This document shows positions 23,646-33,120 of a stretch of 64,000 bases of DNA, piece after piece; position 1 is the first letter of the stretch, and every line of letters begins with the position of its first letter. The translations under genes were made by a program, and so were the position numbers. The stretch is from assembly GCA_965206365.1 (NCBI GenBank), contig CBDBJL010000018.1, forward strand, positions 186,001 to 250,000, written 5' to 3'. The DNA is from CBDBJL01 sp965206365 (GTDB lineage Bacteria > Pseudomonadota > Alphaproteobacteria > JABAAW01 > JAHZMA01). The notes under the pieces are model-generated. The model was not told the DNA's origin. It was given only the letters and a program-made list of their open reading frames with translations, and made no database searches.

Positions 23646-24205
23646 TTAAACGGCTTGTATCGGTATTTTCCGTATTTTTCTGGAATTTTTATCGATATCT
23701 TCAACAATTCTTAGCTTTGGCCTTCCGAGAATTTTTAAAATAGTAGTAGTGGTACCTTTAACTTTTCCAAAATGTAAATTCACATAAACGCGTTCGCCTG
23801 CAGTAACATTAACATTCAACGATACATGCCTTATTTTACTTTGGTTAAAAGGCGTATTGGTACCTTTAAGCTTGTTGTCATTTTTATGTTTAAGAATGAG
23901 AACTCTATTTTCGCCATCGTCCAAAGGGTCTATTTTGATCGTATGTTCCCCTGCCTTAATATTAATCAGAATGGCTTTATTATCTGGCAAAGGTTCCATT
24001 TTAACACCATCTATATATAGTGTGGGAAATTCCCTAGTGCTACCAGTGTTTCCATGCCAAATGAAGATCTGCCCCTCATTTTCAGAAGGCTGTGTAACAG
24101 ATTCGTTTCCCGCCAGATATTAATCTTGTATCTTTCGTTGCGCCACCACAAGCGGAAAGGGTGAAAATGATACTGATCGCGATAATTTTTTTTAACAAGA
24201 AGCAT
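23646..24205 (-). pseudogene. Lipoprotein, frameshifted (DUF2846-like)
   Basis: One frame gives a lipoprotein signal, KKIIAISIIFTLSACGGATK with lipobox LSAC, from a TTG at 24198 or from ATG at 24205 after a slip in an A8 tract. That frame ends at TGA (24084-24082). The mature part is in another frame, open from 24119 to 23646: TQPSENEGQIFIWHGN, TLYIDGVKMEPL, KAGEHTIKIDPLDDG. The two frames overlap only at 24082-24122, so one base is missing or extra there. The IDG and AGEHTI pattern resembles DUF2846-type lipoproteins; that family call is tentative. Probably a recently broken outer-membrane or periplasmic lipoprotein. Confidence 0.65.
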
Positions 24206-24342
24206 CGTAAATATTCTTTTTTAATTCTAATAGCATAGATACTGAGTAGAAAATTTATCATATAGCGTCAATAGAATTCTAAAAATAAATCATTTATGCT
24301 ACAAAATAGCCTTTAATATTTATTATTTTCAGGTAAAGATTT

Positions 24343-25899
24343 ATGGTTGCAAAAATAGATACAGTGGCTTTTGAAGGCTTACAGATTCGGCGCGTTGATG
24401 TTCAGGTAATGTTGATGAGTGGGTTACCGACTTTTACGATTGTAGGTTTGCCGGATAAGGCGGTTGCTGAGAGTCGAGAGCGGGTTCGTGCAGCCTTGGC
24501 GTCGCTTGGGTTGGTTTTGCCGGCAAAACGCATTACCGTTAATTTATCGCCCGCTGATTTGCAGAAAGAGGGAAGCCACTATGATTTACCGATTGCGCTG
24601 GGTTTATTATGCGCGATGGATATTATTGGTGCGGATAAAGTTTCGGATTATATTGCGCTGGGTGAATTAAGTTTGGATGGTTCTATTTTGCCTGTGAATG
24701 GGATTTTACCAAGTGCGCTTTATGCGTTGGAATCTAAAAAAGCGATTATTTGCCCGAAAAATTGTGGGCATGAGGCAGCATGGGCATTTCAGGGTGAATT
24801 TCGGGGCGAAGATGAACCAAATTTCAGGAAATCATCGATTGTTGCGGCAACAAGTTTGCTAGAATTGATTACTTTTCTCAAGGGGGAAGGCGAGGTGCCT
24901 TCTGTTCCGATTCTTCGGGTTGAGGCTGGACATAAATTTGCTGATTTTCGGGATGTAAAGGGGCAAGAACAAGCAAAACGGGCCCTAGAAATTGCGGCAG
25001 CGGGTGGGCATCATCTTTTAATGTCGGGTCCCCCTGGCAGTGGCAAATCAATGTTGGCGCAAAGATTGGCAGGAATTCTACCCCCTTTATCACCGCGCGA
25101 AGCTTTGGATGTTGCCATTATTCATTCTTTATCAGGCTTGATAATCCAAGGTGGGATTACACAAAAACGCCCGTTTCGCGCACCTCATCATACTGCATCG
25201 ATTGCGGCTTTGGCAGGAGGCGGAAGCCGCGCCCGCCCGGGAGAAATATCATTGGCACATAATGGGGTATTATTTATGGATGAATTTCCTGAATTTTCGC
25301 GTGCTGGGTTAGAAGCTTTGCGCCAACCCATTGAAACTGGCGAGGTGGTAATTGCGCGTGTTCATTCGCATTTAACGTACCCCTCAAGGTTTCAATTGGT
25401 GGCAGCTATGAATCCGTGTCGTTGTGGTTATTTGGGCGATGGGATGCGTGAATGCAAACAAGCACCAGAATGTGGGTTTAAGTATCAATCTAAAATATCA
25501 GGACCGATTTTTGATCGGATTGATATTCATATTGAAGTGCCAGAAATATCGGCAATGGATCTAAGTTTGCCACAAGCGGCAGAATCTAGCGAAATAATTG
25601 CGAAACGAGTTATGAAAACGCGGAATATTCAGCATGATCGATTTCAAAAATATAATGTAAAATTAAGTTGTAATGCTCATGCTGAAGGTGAATTATTAGA
25701 ACAAATTGCACCTTTGCAAACAAAAACGCGCGATTTTTTAACAAACACTGCCAATCAAATTAATCTTTCTGCGCGCGGTTATTATCGGGTATTGAAAGTG
25801 GCTCGTACGATTTCGGATATGGAAAATTGCGCAGAAATTGAATTGGTCCATTTGGCAGAAGCTTTGCAATTGCGCCGAATAACGCATCGAGGAAGGTGA
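24343..25899 (+). CDS. comM: YifB/ComM-family AAA+ ATPase
   Basis: Hexameric AAA+ helicase related to Mg-chelatase; ComM promotes branch migration of incoming DNA during transformation, and YifB is its widespread homologue. The N-terminal Lon-like fold (LPTFTIVGLPDKAVAESRER) is followed by Walker A (GPPGSGKSMLAQ), Walker B (VLFMDEFPEF), and the zinc-type cysteine group NPCRCGYLGD with CKQAPECGF. Length of 518 residues is full. AGGTAAAG precedes ATG. It stands alone; no competence genes are nearby, so a role in natural transformation is unproven. Confidence 0.93.
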   Translation: MVAKIDTVAFEGLQIRRVDVQVMLMSGLPTFTIVGLPDKAVAESRERVRAALASLGLVLPAKRITVNLSPADLQKEGSHYDLPIALGLLCAMDIIGADKVSDYIALGELSLDGSILPVNGILPSALYALESKKAIICPKNCGHEAAWAFQGEFRGEDEPNFRKSSIVAATSLLELITFLKGEGEVPSVPILRVEAGHKFADFRDVKGQEQAKRALEIAAAGGHHLLMSGPPGSGKSMLAQRLAGILPPLSPREALDVAIIHSLSGLIIQGGITQKRPFRAPHHTASIAALAGGGSRARPGEISLAHNGVLFMDEFPEFSRAGLEALRQPIETGEVVIARVHSHLTYPSRFQLVAAMNPCRCGYLGDGMRECKQAPECGFKYQSKISGPIFDRIDIHIEVPEISAMDLSLPQAAESSEIIAKRVMKTRNIQHDRFQKYNVKLSCNAHAEGELLEQIAPLQTKTRDFLTNTANQINLSARGYYRVLKVARTISDMENCAEIELVHLAEALQLRRITHRGR

Positions 25900-26088
25900 T
25901 TTTCGCAATATTTTGGTGGAAAATTGGCTAAATTTCTCGGTGGCTTGTCAGGGTAAAAAATATTTGTTACAATCTCCTTGCAGGCAAAATAGGTATTGGT
26001 TGCAAGTAAAATTAGATGTTGCAATTCTAGAAATAGGGTCTGCAATTAATCAAGGCTGTATAAATTGAAGAAAGCTGGATTTTAGGTT

Positions 26089-26454
26089 ATGAAGAAAAGA
26101 CCCTTATCGCCACATTTACAGATTTATCGTTGGCGTTGGGTGATGCTCTCTTCTATTGTGCATCGTTTTACAGCAATTATTTTAACCGTGGGGATGGTTT
26201 ATTTAAGTGTGAAATTATTTGTTTTTGCTTTTTTATCCCCAAGAATCTTTAATGAATTTATTAATTTTAATGGTTACATATTTTTTATTATCCTGAAATT
26301 TTTGTTTTTTTGGGCATTGATCTATCATTTGGTAAATGGTTGGCGTCATATGGTTTGGGATACTGGAAGTTTGTTTTCTTTACGGGTTAGTAGTTTATTA
26401 AGCGTTTTAATGTTTGTCATTCCAACGATTGTTTGTGGTTATTATTTTTTTTAG
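26089..26454 (+). CDS. sdhC: Succinate dehydrogenase cytochrome b556 subunit
   Basis: Membrane anchor of complex II. Signatures: RPLSPHLQIYRW and SSIVHRFTAII near the N-terminus (quinone-site Ser and Arg) and the haem-ligand His region YHLVNGWRHMVWD. Three hydrophobic helices are evident in 121 residues, typical length. It opens the operon sdhC-sdhD-sdhA-hom-sdhB. The 189 bp between comM and this gene contain AT-rich sequence with no promoter I could defend. Confidence 0.93.
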   Translation: MKKRPLSPHLQIYRWRWVMLSSIVHRFTAIILTVGMVYLSVKLFVFAFLSPRIFNEFINFNGYIFFIILKFLFFWALIYHLVNGWRHMVWDTGSLFSLRVSSLLSVLMFVIPTIVCGYYFF

Positions 26455-26478
26455 GAATAAAAGATAAAGTTTATCATA

Positions 26479-26853
26479 ATGTTAAAAATATTTTTTTCTA
26501 GTATTGTAGCGGGTGACTATAATAAGCCCAGAATGGTTTGGCTTTATCAGCGGATAACATCTGTGTTTTTAACTTTTCTTATGATTTGGCTGCTTTTTGA
26601 GGGGTTGGGAAAAACTGGCGATATGGGTTATGATGAATTTAATCTGTGGCTGTTGAACCCATTCAATGCAAGTTTGTTAGCCCTAACAAATATTTTTATT
26701 TTCTGGCACATGGCAATCGGTTTGGAAGTGATTATTGAAGATTATATTCATCATCATTTTTGGCATTTATTTTTTAAAAAATCTATTCAACTAGGAGCTA
26801 GATTTTTTATGATTTTGGGGGTTGTTTCGATTTTGTTTGTTTATGTGCGATAA
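26479..26853 (+). CDS. sdhD: Succinate dehydrogenase membrane anchor subunit
   Basis: Second membrane anchor of complex II, 124 residues with three hydrophobic helices. The segment FWHMAIGLEVIIEDYIHHH contains the conserved His and the Asp-Tyr of the quinone site (family H-x-x-x-G-x(n)-EDY). It follows sdhC by 24 bases and ends 3 bases before sdhA, consistent with one transcript. Short, divergent anchors are typical of alphaproteobacteria, so the family call rests on motif plus position. Confidence 0.9.
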   Translation: MLKIFFSSIVAGDYNKPRMVWLYQRITSVFLTFLMIWLLFEGLGKTGDMGYDEFNLWLLNPFNASLLALTNIFIFWHMAIGLEVIIEDYIHHHFWHLFFKKSIQLGARFFMILGVVSILFVYVR

Positions 26854-26856
26854 ATT

Positions 26857-28650
26857 ATGACAGTGGATTACCAAGGAAAAGATCATTATTATGATGTTGT
26901 GGTTGTTGGTGCTGGGGGCGCAGGTTTGCGTGCGGCATTGGGGCTTTCAGAAGCTGGGCTGAAGGTTGCTTGCGTTACAAAATTATTTCCAACCCGAAGC
27001 CACACAGTAGCTGCGCAAGGGGGAATCTCGGCTTCACTTGGTAATATGGGCGCAGATGATTGGCGTTGGCATATGTATGATACGGTGAAAGGGTCTGATT
27101 GGCTTGGAGATCAAGATGCGATCGAATTTATGGTTCGTCATGCCCCTGAAGCGGTTTTAGAATTAGAACATTATGGGATGCCGTTTTCGCGCACGAAAGA
27201 GGGTAAAATTTATCAACGAGCTTTTGGAGGTATGACGACACAGTTTGGTGAAGGCCCTGCGGCACTTCGCACTTGTGCGGCAGCAGATCGAACTGGGCAT
27301 GCCATGCTCCATACATTGTATCAGCAAAGTCTCAAATATAAAGTAGAGTTTTTCATTGAATATTTTGCGCTAGATTTGTTAATGGATAAAGATCGAATCA
27401 TTGGCGTGATTGCATTATGTCTGGAAGATGGTGTTTTTCATCGTTTTGGGGCTCGAATGGTTGTGATTGCAACGGGGGGTTATGGGCGCACGTATTTTTC
27501 ATGTACGTCTGCGCATAGTTGTACTGGTGATGGTGGTGGCATGGCAATACGTGCGGGGCTTCCGATCCAAGATCCTGAATTTGTTCAATTTCATCCTACA
27601 GGGATTTACGGGGCAGGTTGTTTAATTACCGAAGGTGTACGTGGTGAGGGTGGCTATTTAACGAATAGTGATGGCGAACGTTTTATGGAACGTTATGCCC
27701 CATCGGCAAAAGATTTGGCATCACGTGATGTTGTTAGTCGGGCAATGACGTTAGAAATTAGAGAAGGGCGTGGTGTTGGCAAGCGCAAGGATCATTTATA
27801 TTTGCATATTAATCATTTAGAGCCGAAAATTGTTCATGAAAGATTGCCGGGGATTTCGGATACGGCAAAAATTTTTGCTGGGGTTGATGTTACAAAACAG
27901 CCGATTCCGGTTTTGCCAACATGCCATTATAATATGGGCGGAATTCCAACGAATTACCATGGTGAGGTTCTTAACCCTACGGATAAAAATCCAGGAAGGA
28001 TTGTTCCGGGATTAATGGCAGTGGGTGAAGCCGCTTGTGTATCGGTGCATGGGGCCAATCGTTTGGGCTCAAATTCATTGCTTGATTTGGTGGTATTTGG
28101 CAAAGCTGTAGCAACGCATTGCATAGAGGTTTTACGTGAAGAAAAAGGGAATGTAGCTGTGCTTAAGGATGATCATGGACAAGAAAGTTTGGCCAGAGTT
28201 GATCAGGTTCTTAAAAATGAAGGTAATCTTTCCGTTGCCAATTTACGCGATGAAATGCAACGGGTTATGCAAGAGGATGTGGCAGTGTTCAGAGATGCTG
28301 AAACACTGCAAGATGGGAAAAAGAGAATTGATGCGGTTTGGAAAAAACATGACGATATTCATCTTACGGATCGTGGATTAATTTGGAATACCGATTTAAT
28401 CGAGGCCTTGGAATTTGATAATCTTTTAACGCAAGCTGTTTGTACAGTTCATGCGGCACTGAATCGAGAAGAATCGCGGGGAGCTCACGCGCGTGAGGAT
28501 TTTCCGGATCGGGATGATCAAAAATGGATGAAGCATAGTTTGGTTCGAATGAATAGCATAGGGAGAATTAAGGTGAGTTATCGTCCGGTAGAAATGAATC
28601 CGATGAGTGATGATATTCAATCAATCCCCCCCAAAAAGCGGGTTTATTGA
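26857..28650 (+). CDS. sdhA: Succinate dehydrogenase flavoprotein subunit
   Basis: Oxidises succinate to fumarate at covalently bound FAD. Seen here: the dinucleotide site VVVGAGGAGLRAALGL, the FAD-linking His segment TRSHTVAAQGGISASLG, the substrate loop FHPTGIYGAGCLITEGVRGE, and the C-terminal RGAHAREDFPDRDD. Length is 597 residues, standard for the subunit. Located on the cytoplasmic face bound to SdhB. The next gene is hom rather than sdhB, an unusual interruption, with a 66-bp gap. Confidence 0.97.
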   Translation: MTVDYQGKDHYYDVVVVGAGGAGLRAALGLSEAGLKVACVTKLFPTRSHTVAAQGGISASLGNMGADDWRWHMYDTVKGSDWLGDQDAIEFMVRHAPEAVLELEHYGMPFSRTKEGKIYQRAFGGMTTQFGEGPAALRTCAAADRTGHAMLHTLYQQSLKYKVEFFIEYFALDLLMDKDRIIGVIALCLEDGVFHRFGARMVVIATGGYGRTYFSCTSAHSCTGDGGGMAIRAGLPIQDPEFVQFHPTGIYGAGCLITEGVRGEGGYLTNSDGERFMERYAPSAKDLASRDVVSRAMTLEIREGRGVGKRKDHLYLHINHLEPKIVHERLPGISDTAKIFAGVDVTKQPIPVLPTCHYNMGGIPTNYHGEVLNPTDKNPGRIVPGLMAVGEAACVSVHGANRLGSNSLLDLVVFGKAVATHCIEVLREEKGNVAVLKDDHGQESLARVDQVLKNEGNLSVANLRDEMQRVMQEDVAVFRDAETLQDGKKRIDAVWKKHDDIHLTDRGLIWNTDLIEALEFDNLLTQAVCTVHAALNREESRGAHAREDFPDRDDQKWMKHSLVRMNSIGRIKVSYRPVEMNPMSDDIQSIPPKKRVY

Positions 28651-28716
28651 ATCATAGCAAATTGAATAATATGATGAAAGAATGCTCTTAGATCGTATAA
28701 TAAGGAGGTAGGGAAA

Positions 28717-30084
28717 TTGGGAAATATAAAAGAAAAAAACAATTCAACTGAAAATGGAGAAAAGGCGACATCTATTGCAAAAGTTGCTGTTGCAGGTTTG
28801 GGCACTGTGGGTTGCGGGCTGATTAGTTTAATTGAACAGATGCAGGTAACCTTAAAAGATAACAATCAAACGGCGTTGCCAATTAAGATTGTTGCAGTTT
28901 CTGCACGCGATAAAACCAAAGAACGTTCGGTAGATATTTCTGCCTATCAATGGTTTGATGATCCCGTAGATATGGTCAAGAAAACGGATGCAAATATTGT
29001 TGTAGAATTAATTGGTGGTGAATATGGTAGTGCTGAAGATGTTTTGAAGGTTGCCATTGAAAGTGGTAAGTCGGTGGTTACGGCAAACAAAGCCTTGCTT
29101 GCCCGTTCGGGGTTTGAGATTGGGCAGTTGGTTGAAAAGCATCAAGTAATGATTGGTTGGGAGGCCGCGGTTGGCGGGGTAATTCCGATTATTGCAAATA
29201 TTTCTGGAAATTTGGCGGCAGATTACATCGAACGTATTTTTGGAATTTTAAATGGAACTTGTAATTATATTTTGACGAATATGCGTAGCAATAAAATTGA
29301 TTTTCACGTTGCTTTGGAAAAAGCTCAGCAATTAGGTTTGGCAGAAAGTGACCCAACTTTAGATATTTCGGGAATGGATGCTGCGCAAAAGCTGGCTTTG
29401 TTGGCTTCTATTAGTTTTCATATTAAGCCTGATATTGCCAGAATGCATGTGGAAGGCATTGAATCTATTAAATATAATGATATTGTTTTTGCAGAATCTT
29501 TGGGTTATCGCATTAAGTTGATTGGGCATGCAGAACGGTATCGGAATAAAATTTACTTAAATGTAAGTCCGTTAATGTTGCCTTTATCATCGCCATTGGC
29601 GCATATTGAAGAAGAAATAAATGCGGTAGAGTTGAAAAGTCGTTATGCGGGAACCAGTATCGTTACAGGGGCAGGGGCAGGAGCACACCCAACCGCGGTT
29701 GCGGTGGCTTCCGATGTGATGAATTTGGCGCGTTATTATGGGCAAAGTAATTATTTGTTTGCTGTGCCTACCAGTAATTTACAAGATGGTGATTATTTTC
29801 GGGACGAGGATTATGAAGGGCAATATTATTTGCGGATTCGAGTGAAGGATATGCCTGGTGTGCTTGCGGATATTATGACAGTTTTGAAAGAATATGGTGT
29901 TTCTGTGGATATGTTTTCTCAGCGTGCGGTTGAAAAGCGAATTCAACCTGAATCAGGGAATGTTACCTTGCTAATGATTACGCATCCAATTAAAAGTTCA
30001 GTAATTAAAGCAACATTAATGCGCGTTGAAGCTTTGTCGTTTGTTTTAGAAAAATTATTGGCAATTAGAATAGCAAAAGGTTAA
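28717..30084 (+). CDS. hom: Homoserine dehydrogenase
   Basis: Reduces aspartate semialdehyde to homoserine on the path to threonine, methionine and isoleucine. The NAD(P) site VAVAGLGTVGCGL, the catalytic block GILNGTCNYILTNM, and a C-terminal ACT domain (YYLRIRVKDMPGVLADI) for amino-acid feedback are visible. Length is 455 residues. The start is TTG at 28717, chosen because AAGGAGG lies 8 bases upstream at 28702-28708. It sits between sdhA and sdhB, four bases before sdhB, so it is probably cotranscribed with the TCA enzyme. Confidence 0.95.
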   Translation: MGNIKEKNNSTENGEKATSIAKVAVAGLGTVGCGLISLIEQMQVTLKDNNQTALPIKIVAVSARDKTKERSVDISAYQWFDDPVDMVKKTDANIVVELIGGEYGSAEDVLKVAIESGKSVVTANKALLARSGFEIGQLVEKHQVMIGWEAAVGGVIPIIANISGNLAADYIERIFGILNGTCNYILTNMRSNKIDFHVALEKAQQLGLAESDPTLDISGMDAAQKLALLASISFHIKPDIARMHVEGIESIKYNDIVFAESLGYRIKLIGHAERYRNKIYLNVSPLMLPLSSPLAHIEEEINAVELKSRYAGTSIVTGAGAGAHPTAVAVASDVMNLARYYGQSNYLFAVPTSNLQDGDYFRDEDYEGQYYLRIRVKDMPGVLADIMTVLKEYGVSVDMFSQRAVEKRIQPESGNVTLLMITHPIKSSVIKATLMRVEALSFVLEKLLAIRIAKG

Positions 30085-30088
30085 GTGA

Positions 30089-30886
30089 ATGGCGCAATTA
30101 AGATTACCAAAAAATTCTCGCCCTAGGAAAGGTAAAATTTGGGAAAAACCAGAAAAGAGTGAAAATGGGGAATCTTTGCAAAGATTAAAAGCTGTTCATA
30201 TTTATCGTTATGACCCACAAAAAGATGAAACTCCCGCGATAGATATATTTCATATTGATTTAAATGATTGTGCACCGATGGTGTTAGATGCAATTTTAAA
30301 AATTAAAAATGAAATTGATCCTTCATTAAGTTTGCGTAGATCTTGTCGTGAAGGTGTATGTGGTTCATGCGCAATGAATATTAATGGTAGCAACGCTTTG
30401 GCTTGTACAACTCATATCTCGGATATTAAAGGTGCGATTAAAATATACCCTTTGCCACATCGCGAAGTGATTAAAGATTTGGTAGTTGATGTGAAGGTGA
30501 TCTATCAGCAATTGACAGATATTCGACCCTGGCTTCGCGTGAAAGGAAAAACACCAGAAAAAGAACGGCTACAGTCAGAAGCAGAACGGGAAAAATTAGA
30601 TGGGCTTTATGAATGTATTTTATGTTTTTGTTGTTCAACCTCTTGCCCAAGCTACTGGTGGAATGGCGATCAATATTTAGGTCCTGCGGTATTATTGCAA
30701 GCTTATCGTTGGATCATGGATAGTCGTGATGATGATCAAAAGTCTCGGGTTCGAGCGCTTGAGGATCCCTTTAAACTTTATCGGTGCCATACGATTATGA
30801 ATTGCACTCAAAGCTGCCCGAAAGGATTGAATCCGGCTCAGGCGATTGCTTCGATTAAGAAATTAATGGTAACCATAAACAATTAA
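30089..30886 (+). CDS. sdhB: Succinate dehydrogenase iron-sulphur subunit
   Basis: Carries electrons from FAD to quinone. The 2Fe-2S ligands are in SCREGVCGSC and ALACTTH, the 4Fe-4S motif in CILCFCCSTSCPSYWW, and the 3Fe-4S motif in CHTIMNCTQSCPKGLNP. Length is 265 residues. It begins four bases after hom and ends 20 bp from the convergent tolB; no obvious terminator lies between them. Confidence 0.96.
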   Translation: MAQLRLPKNSRPRKGKIWEKPEKSENGESLQRLKAVHIYRYDPQKDETPAIDIFHIDLNDCAPMVLDAILKIKNEIDPSLSLRRSCREGVCGSCAMNINGSNALACTTHISDIKGAIKIYPLPHREVIKDLVVDVKVIYQQLTDIRPWLRVKGKTPEKERLQSEAEREKLDGLYECILCFCCSTSCPSYWWNGDQYLGPAVLLQAYRWIMDSRDDDQKSRVRALEDPFKLYRCHTIMNCTQSCPKGLNPAQAIASIKKLMVTINN

Positions 30887-30906
30887 GGAATAGAGGCAAT
30901 TTGAAC

Positions 30907-32244
30907 TTAATCGATTAAAGGCGACCATGTTGGATCAGATGCGTCGGTTGTGGTAGGGATTTCGCGTAAATTATATCCCGTTAAATCAATAGAGTAAATT
31001 CGGGTACGTCCGCCTGTGCCATCAAAGCTACTTTTTTCACGTTTGAAAAACATTAACACCCTGCCATTAGGTGCCCATGTTGGGGCTTCAGCATGATAAT
31101 CTTTGAATAAGATTCGCTGTTTTTTGCCATTAGGTTGAATCACACCAATGGCGAATTTTCCACCAGATTGACGGGTAAAGGCAATTAAATCCCCGCGAGG
31201 CGACCAAACTGGAGTTGTAAAATTACCGCGCCCATAGGTGATACGTTTCGCTTTGCCACCCTGGCTACGCATAACATAAATTTGGGGTGAACCTCCACGG
31301 TCGGAGGTGAAAGCGATAAATTTACCATCGGGTGAGACTGTGGGTGAGGTATCAATAGCGCGATGGCGCGTTAAGCGTATTTTCTCTAGGGTGCGTAAAT
31401 CCATATACCAAATATCTGAATTTCCATGTTCGGCATAAGAAAGTACGATCGCATTTCCTGAAGCGCTAAATCGTGGTGCGTAATACATGCCCTGAAAATC
31501 ACCCAAGCTAATTTGGTTACCAGTTTTCAAATCTAACCAATAAACGCGGGCTTTGCGTTGGTAAATTCGCATATAAATAATTTCTTGGCGTATGGGCGAG
31601 AAGCGTGGAGTGAGTAACAGGTCGGAACCGCTACTAATGATTTGTGTGTTGGCACCATCTTGATCCATAATGGCTAATTGTTTGACGCGTTGGTTCAGCG
31701 GACCGGTTTCTGCAATATATAAGATTCGAGTATCGAAATAACCTTCTTCGCCTGTGATGCGTTGATAGACATTATCAGAAATTTTATGGGCAATACGCCG
31801 CCAGCCAGAAAGTTTGACCACATAGGTAAGGGCTGATAGCTGTTTTTGTGATAGAATATCCCATAGGCGAAAAGAAATTTGTAGATGATCGGCGTCTTTA
31901 TGAATAAGCTCTCCCATGAGTAACGCTTGAGCATTGGTGAGTCGCCAGGCACCGAAATCGGGTTTTTGTTTAAAAAGGATCGAGGTTTGAATAAAATCTT
32001 GTTTTGGAACTGTGGCAAATAAACTTGAGCGTGTTAGGTTGTTGGCAATCAAGGTAGTGATATTTCTGGCAATAAGCTCTAAATCTCTCTTTTCCTGGGC
32101 AGTAGCATCTTGTTGCAAGGGCTGAATAGTAAAAGGAAGGTAGGCAATGGGTAGAGGCTTAAAATCACCGCTGGTAATATCGATGTTAAGCTCTGCCAGG
32201 GCATTTGTTGTGAATAATAAAAAAGCAAATAGGTAATATTTCAT
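30907..32244 (-). CDS. tolB: Tol-Pal system protein TolB
   Basis: Periplasmic beta-propeller of the Tol-Pal system that helps outer-membrane constriction at division. A signal peptide (MKYYLFAFLLFTTNALA) precedes an N-terminal alpha/beta domain and WD40-like blades with repeated signatures such as SPDGKFIAFTSDRGGSPQIY and SPRGDLIAFTRQSGGKFA. Length is 445 residues. It overlaps tolA by four bases (ATGA). The usual downstream partner pal is not encoded next to it; the convergent sdhB follows directly. Confidence 0.96.
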   Translation of the reverse strand: MKYYLFAFLLFTTNALAELNIDITSGDFKPLPIAYLPFTIQPLQQDATAQEKRDLELIARNITTLIANNLTRSSLFATVPKQDFIQTSILFKQKPDFGAWRLTNAQALLMGELIHKDADHLQISFRLWDILSQKQLSALTYVVKLSGWRRIAHKISDNVYQRITGEEGYFDTRILYIAETGPLNQRVKQLAIMDQDGANTQIISSGSDLLLTPRFSPIRQEIIYMRIYQRKARVYWLDLKTGNQISLGDFQGMYYAPRFSASGNAIVLSYAEHGNSDIWYMDLRTLEKIRLTRHRAIDTSPTVSPDGKFIAFTSDRGGSPQIYVMRSQGGKAKRITYGRGNFTTPVWSPRGDLIAFTRQSGGKFAIGVIQPNGKKQRILFKDYHAEAPTWAPNGRVLMFFKREKSSFDGTGGRTRIYSIDLTGYNLREIPTTTDASDPTWSPLID

Positions 32245-33110
32245 TGTAATATCTGTGAAGGGTTAAAGGTTAAAGTTGTTTTATGCCAAGCATCATATTT
32301 ATGTAACGGTAATTTCAGTGGAGTGCAATCAGGATGATAGACTGCGCGCAGGGCATTTTCGCTTGCACTACGGTAAAAAGGGTCGGTTCGGTTTGCCAAA
32401 AGGTTATGAACAATTCTTGCATCTTGTAAAAAACCTTTTTCATTTAAGGTAAGGCGGACTTTAATAATTAATTTATCGATATCTTTGGCTCCAAGGGGTG
32501 GATTCCAGCAAAGTGAAATTTGTTCCTTTAAAATGGTAATTTCTTCGGCAGATAACGCATTTTCAATAGCCTCTACCGTAGCGACATTTTCATCTTCAGT
32601 TATTTCGCTTTCAGAAGCAAGATATTGAGTTTTTTTTGTTAAATTTTTTAGGTTTTGATCCTGCAAAAGATCCGCATCATTGTTAGCAACGACAAGATTA
32701 TCAAGGTTTTTCAAAATTTTTGGGGCATTTTTTGGCTGAGTGGTTAACAGTTCAGGTTTTTTTTTCGGAGCAACTTTCTTGGGGACAACTTTGTTTACGG
32801 CCTCTAAGGTGGCAGCAAAATCATGTATTTTTTCAGGAATTTTTTTCTTAGGAGGCTTTTTTTCCGGGGCTTTTTTTTTGGTTGTTTTTATTTTTTCAAA
32901 ATCCGCCTCAGAGATCACTTGAACTTGGGTGGAAACAGTGAATGGGGCAGGATTAATAAAATCTATAATTTCCAAAAATAAAAACAGAAAAATTAACGCA
33001 TGTAAGAAAATAGAAATTTGCAAACCATAGCGAAGCGGGCCTTGGAAAAGATGGTAAAGAATTCCAGTTTTTTGATGATAAAAAGGTGGAAAAATAAAGT
33101 TTGGCATCAT
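32241..33110 (-). CDS. tolA: TolA-like protein with TonB/TolA C-terminal domain
   Basis: Links the inner-membrane TolQR motor to TolB/Pal across the periplasm. It has one transmembrane segment (QISIFLHALIFLFLFLEII, about residues 30-50), a lysine/proline-rich linker (KKKAPEKKPPKKKIPEK and similar), and a C-terminal TonB/TolA-like domain (LCWNPPLGAKDIDKLI, LTLNEKGFLQDARI). At 289 residues it is shorter than E. coli TolA but normal for alphaproteobacteria. The assignment rests on architecture and on its place between tolR and tolB. Confidence 0.9.
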   Translation of the reverse strand: MMPNFIFPPFYHQKTGILYHLFQGPLRYGLQISIFLHALIFLFLFLEIIDFINPAPFTVSTQVQVISEADFEKIKTTKKKAPEKKPPKKKIPEKIHDFAATLEAVNKVVPKKVAPKKKPELLTTQPKNAPKILKNLDNLVVANNDADLLQDQNLKNLTKKTQYLASESEITEDENVATVEAIENALSAEEITILKEQISLCWNPPLGAKDIDKLIIKVRLTLNEKGFLQDARIVHNLLANRTDPFYRSASENALRAVYHPDCTPLKLPLHKYDAWHKTTLTFNPSQILQ

Positions 33111-33120
33111 TGAAAATAGC

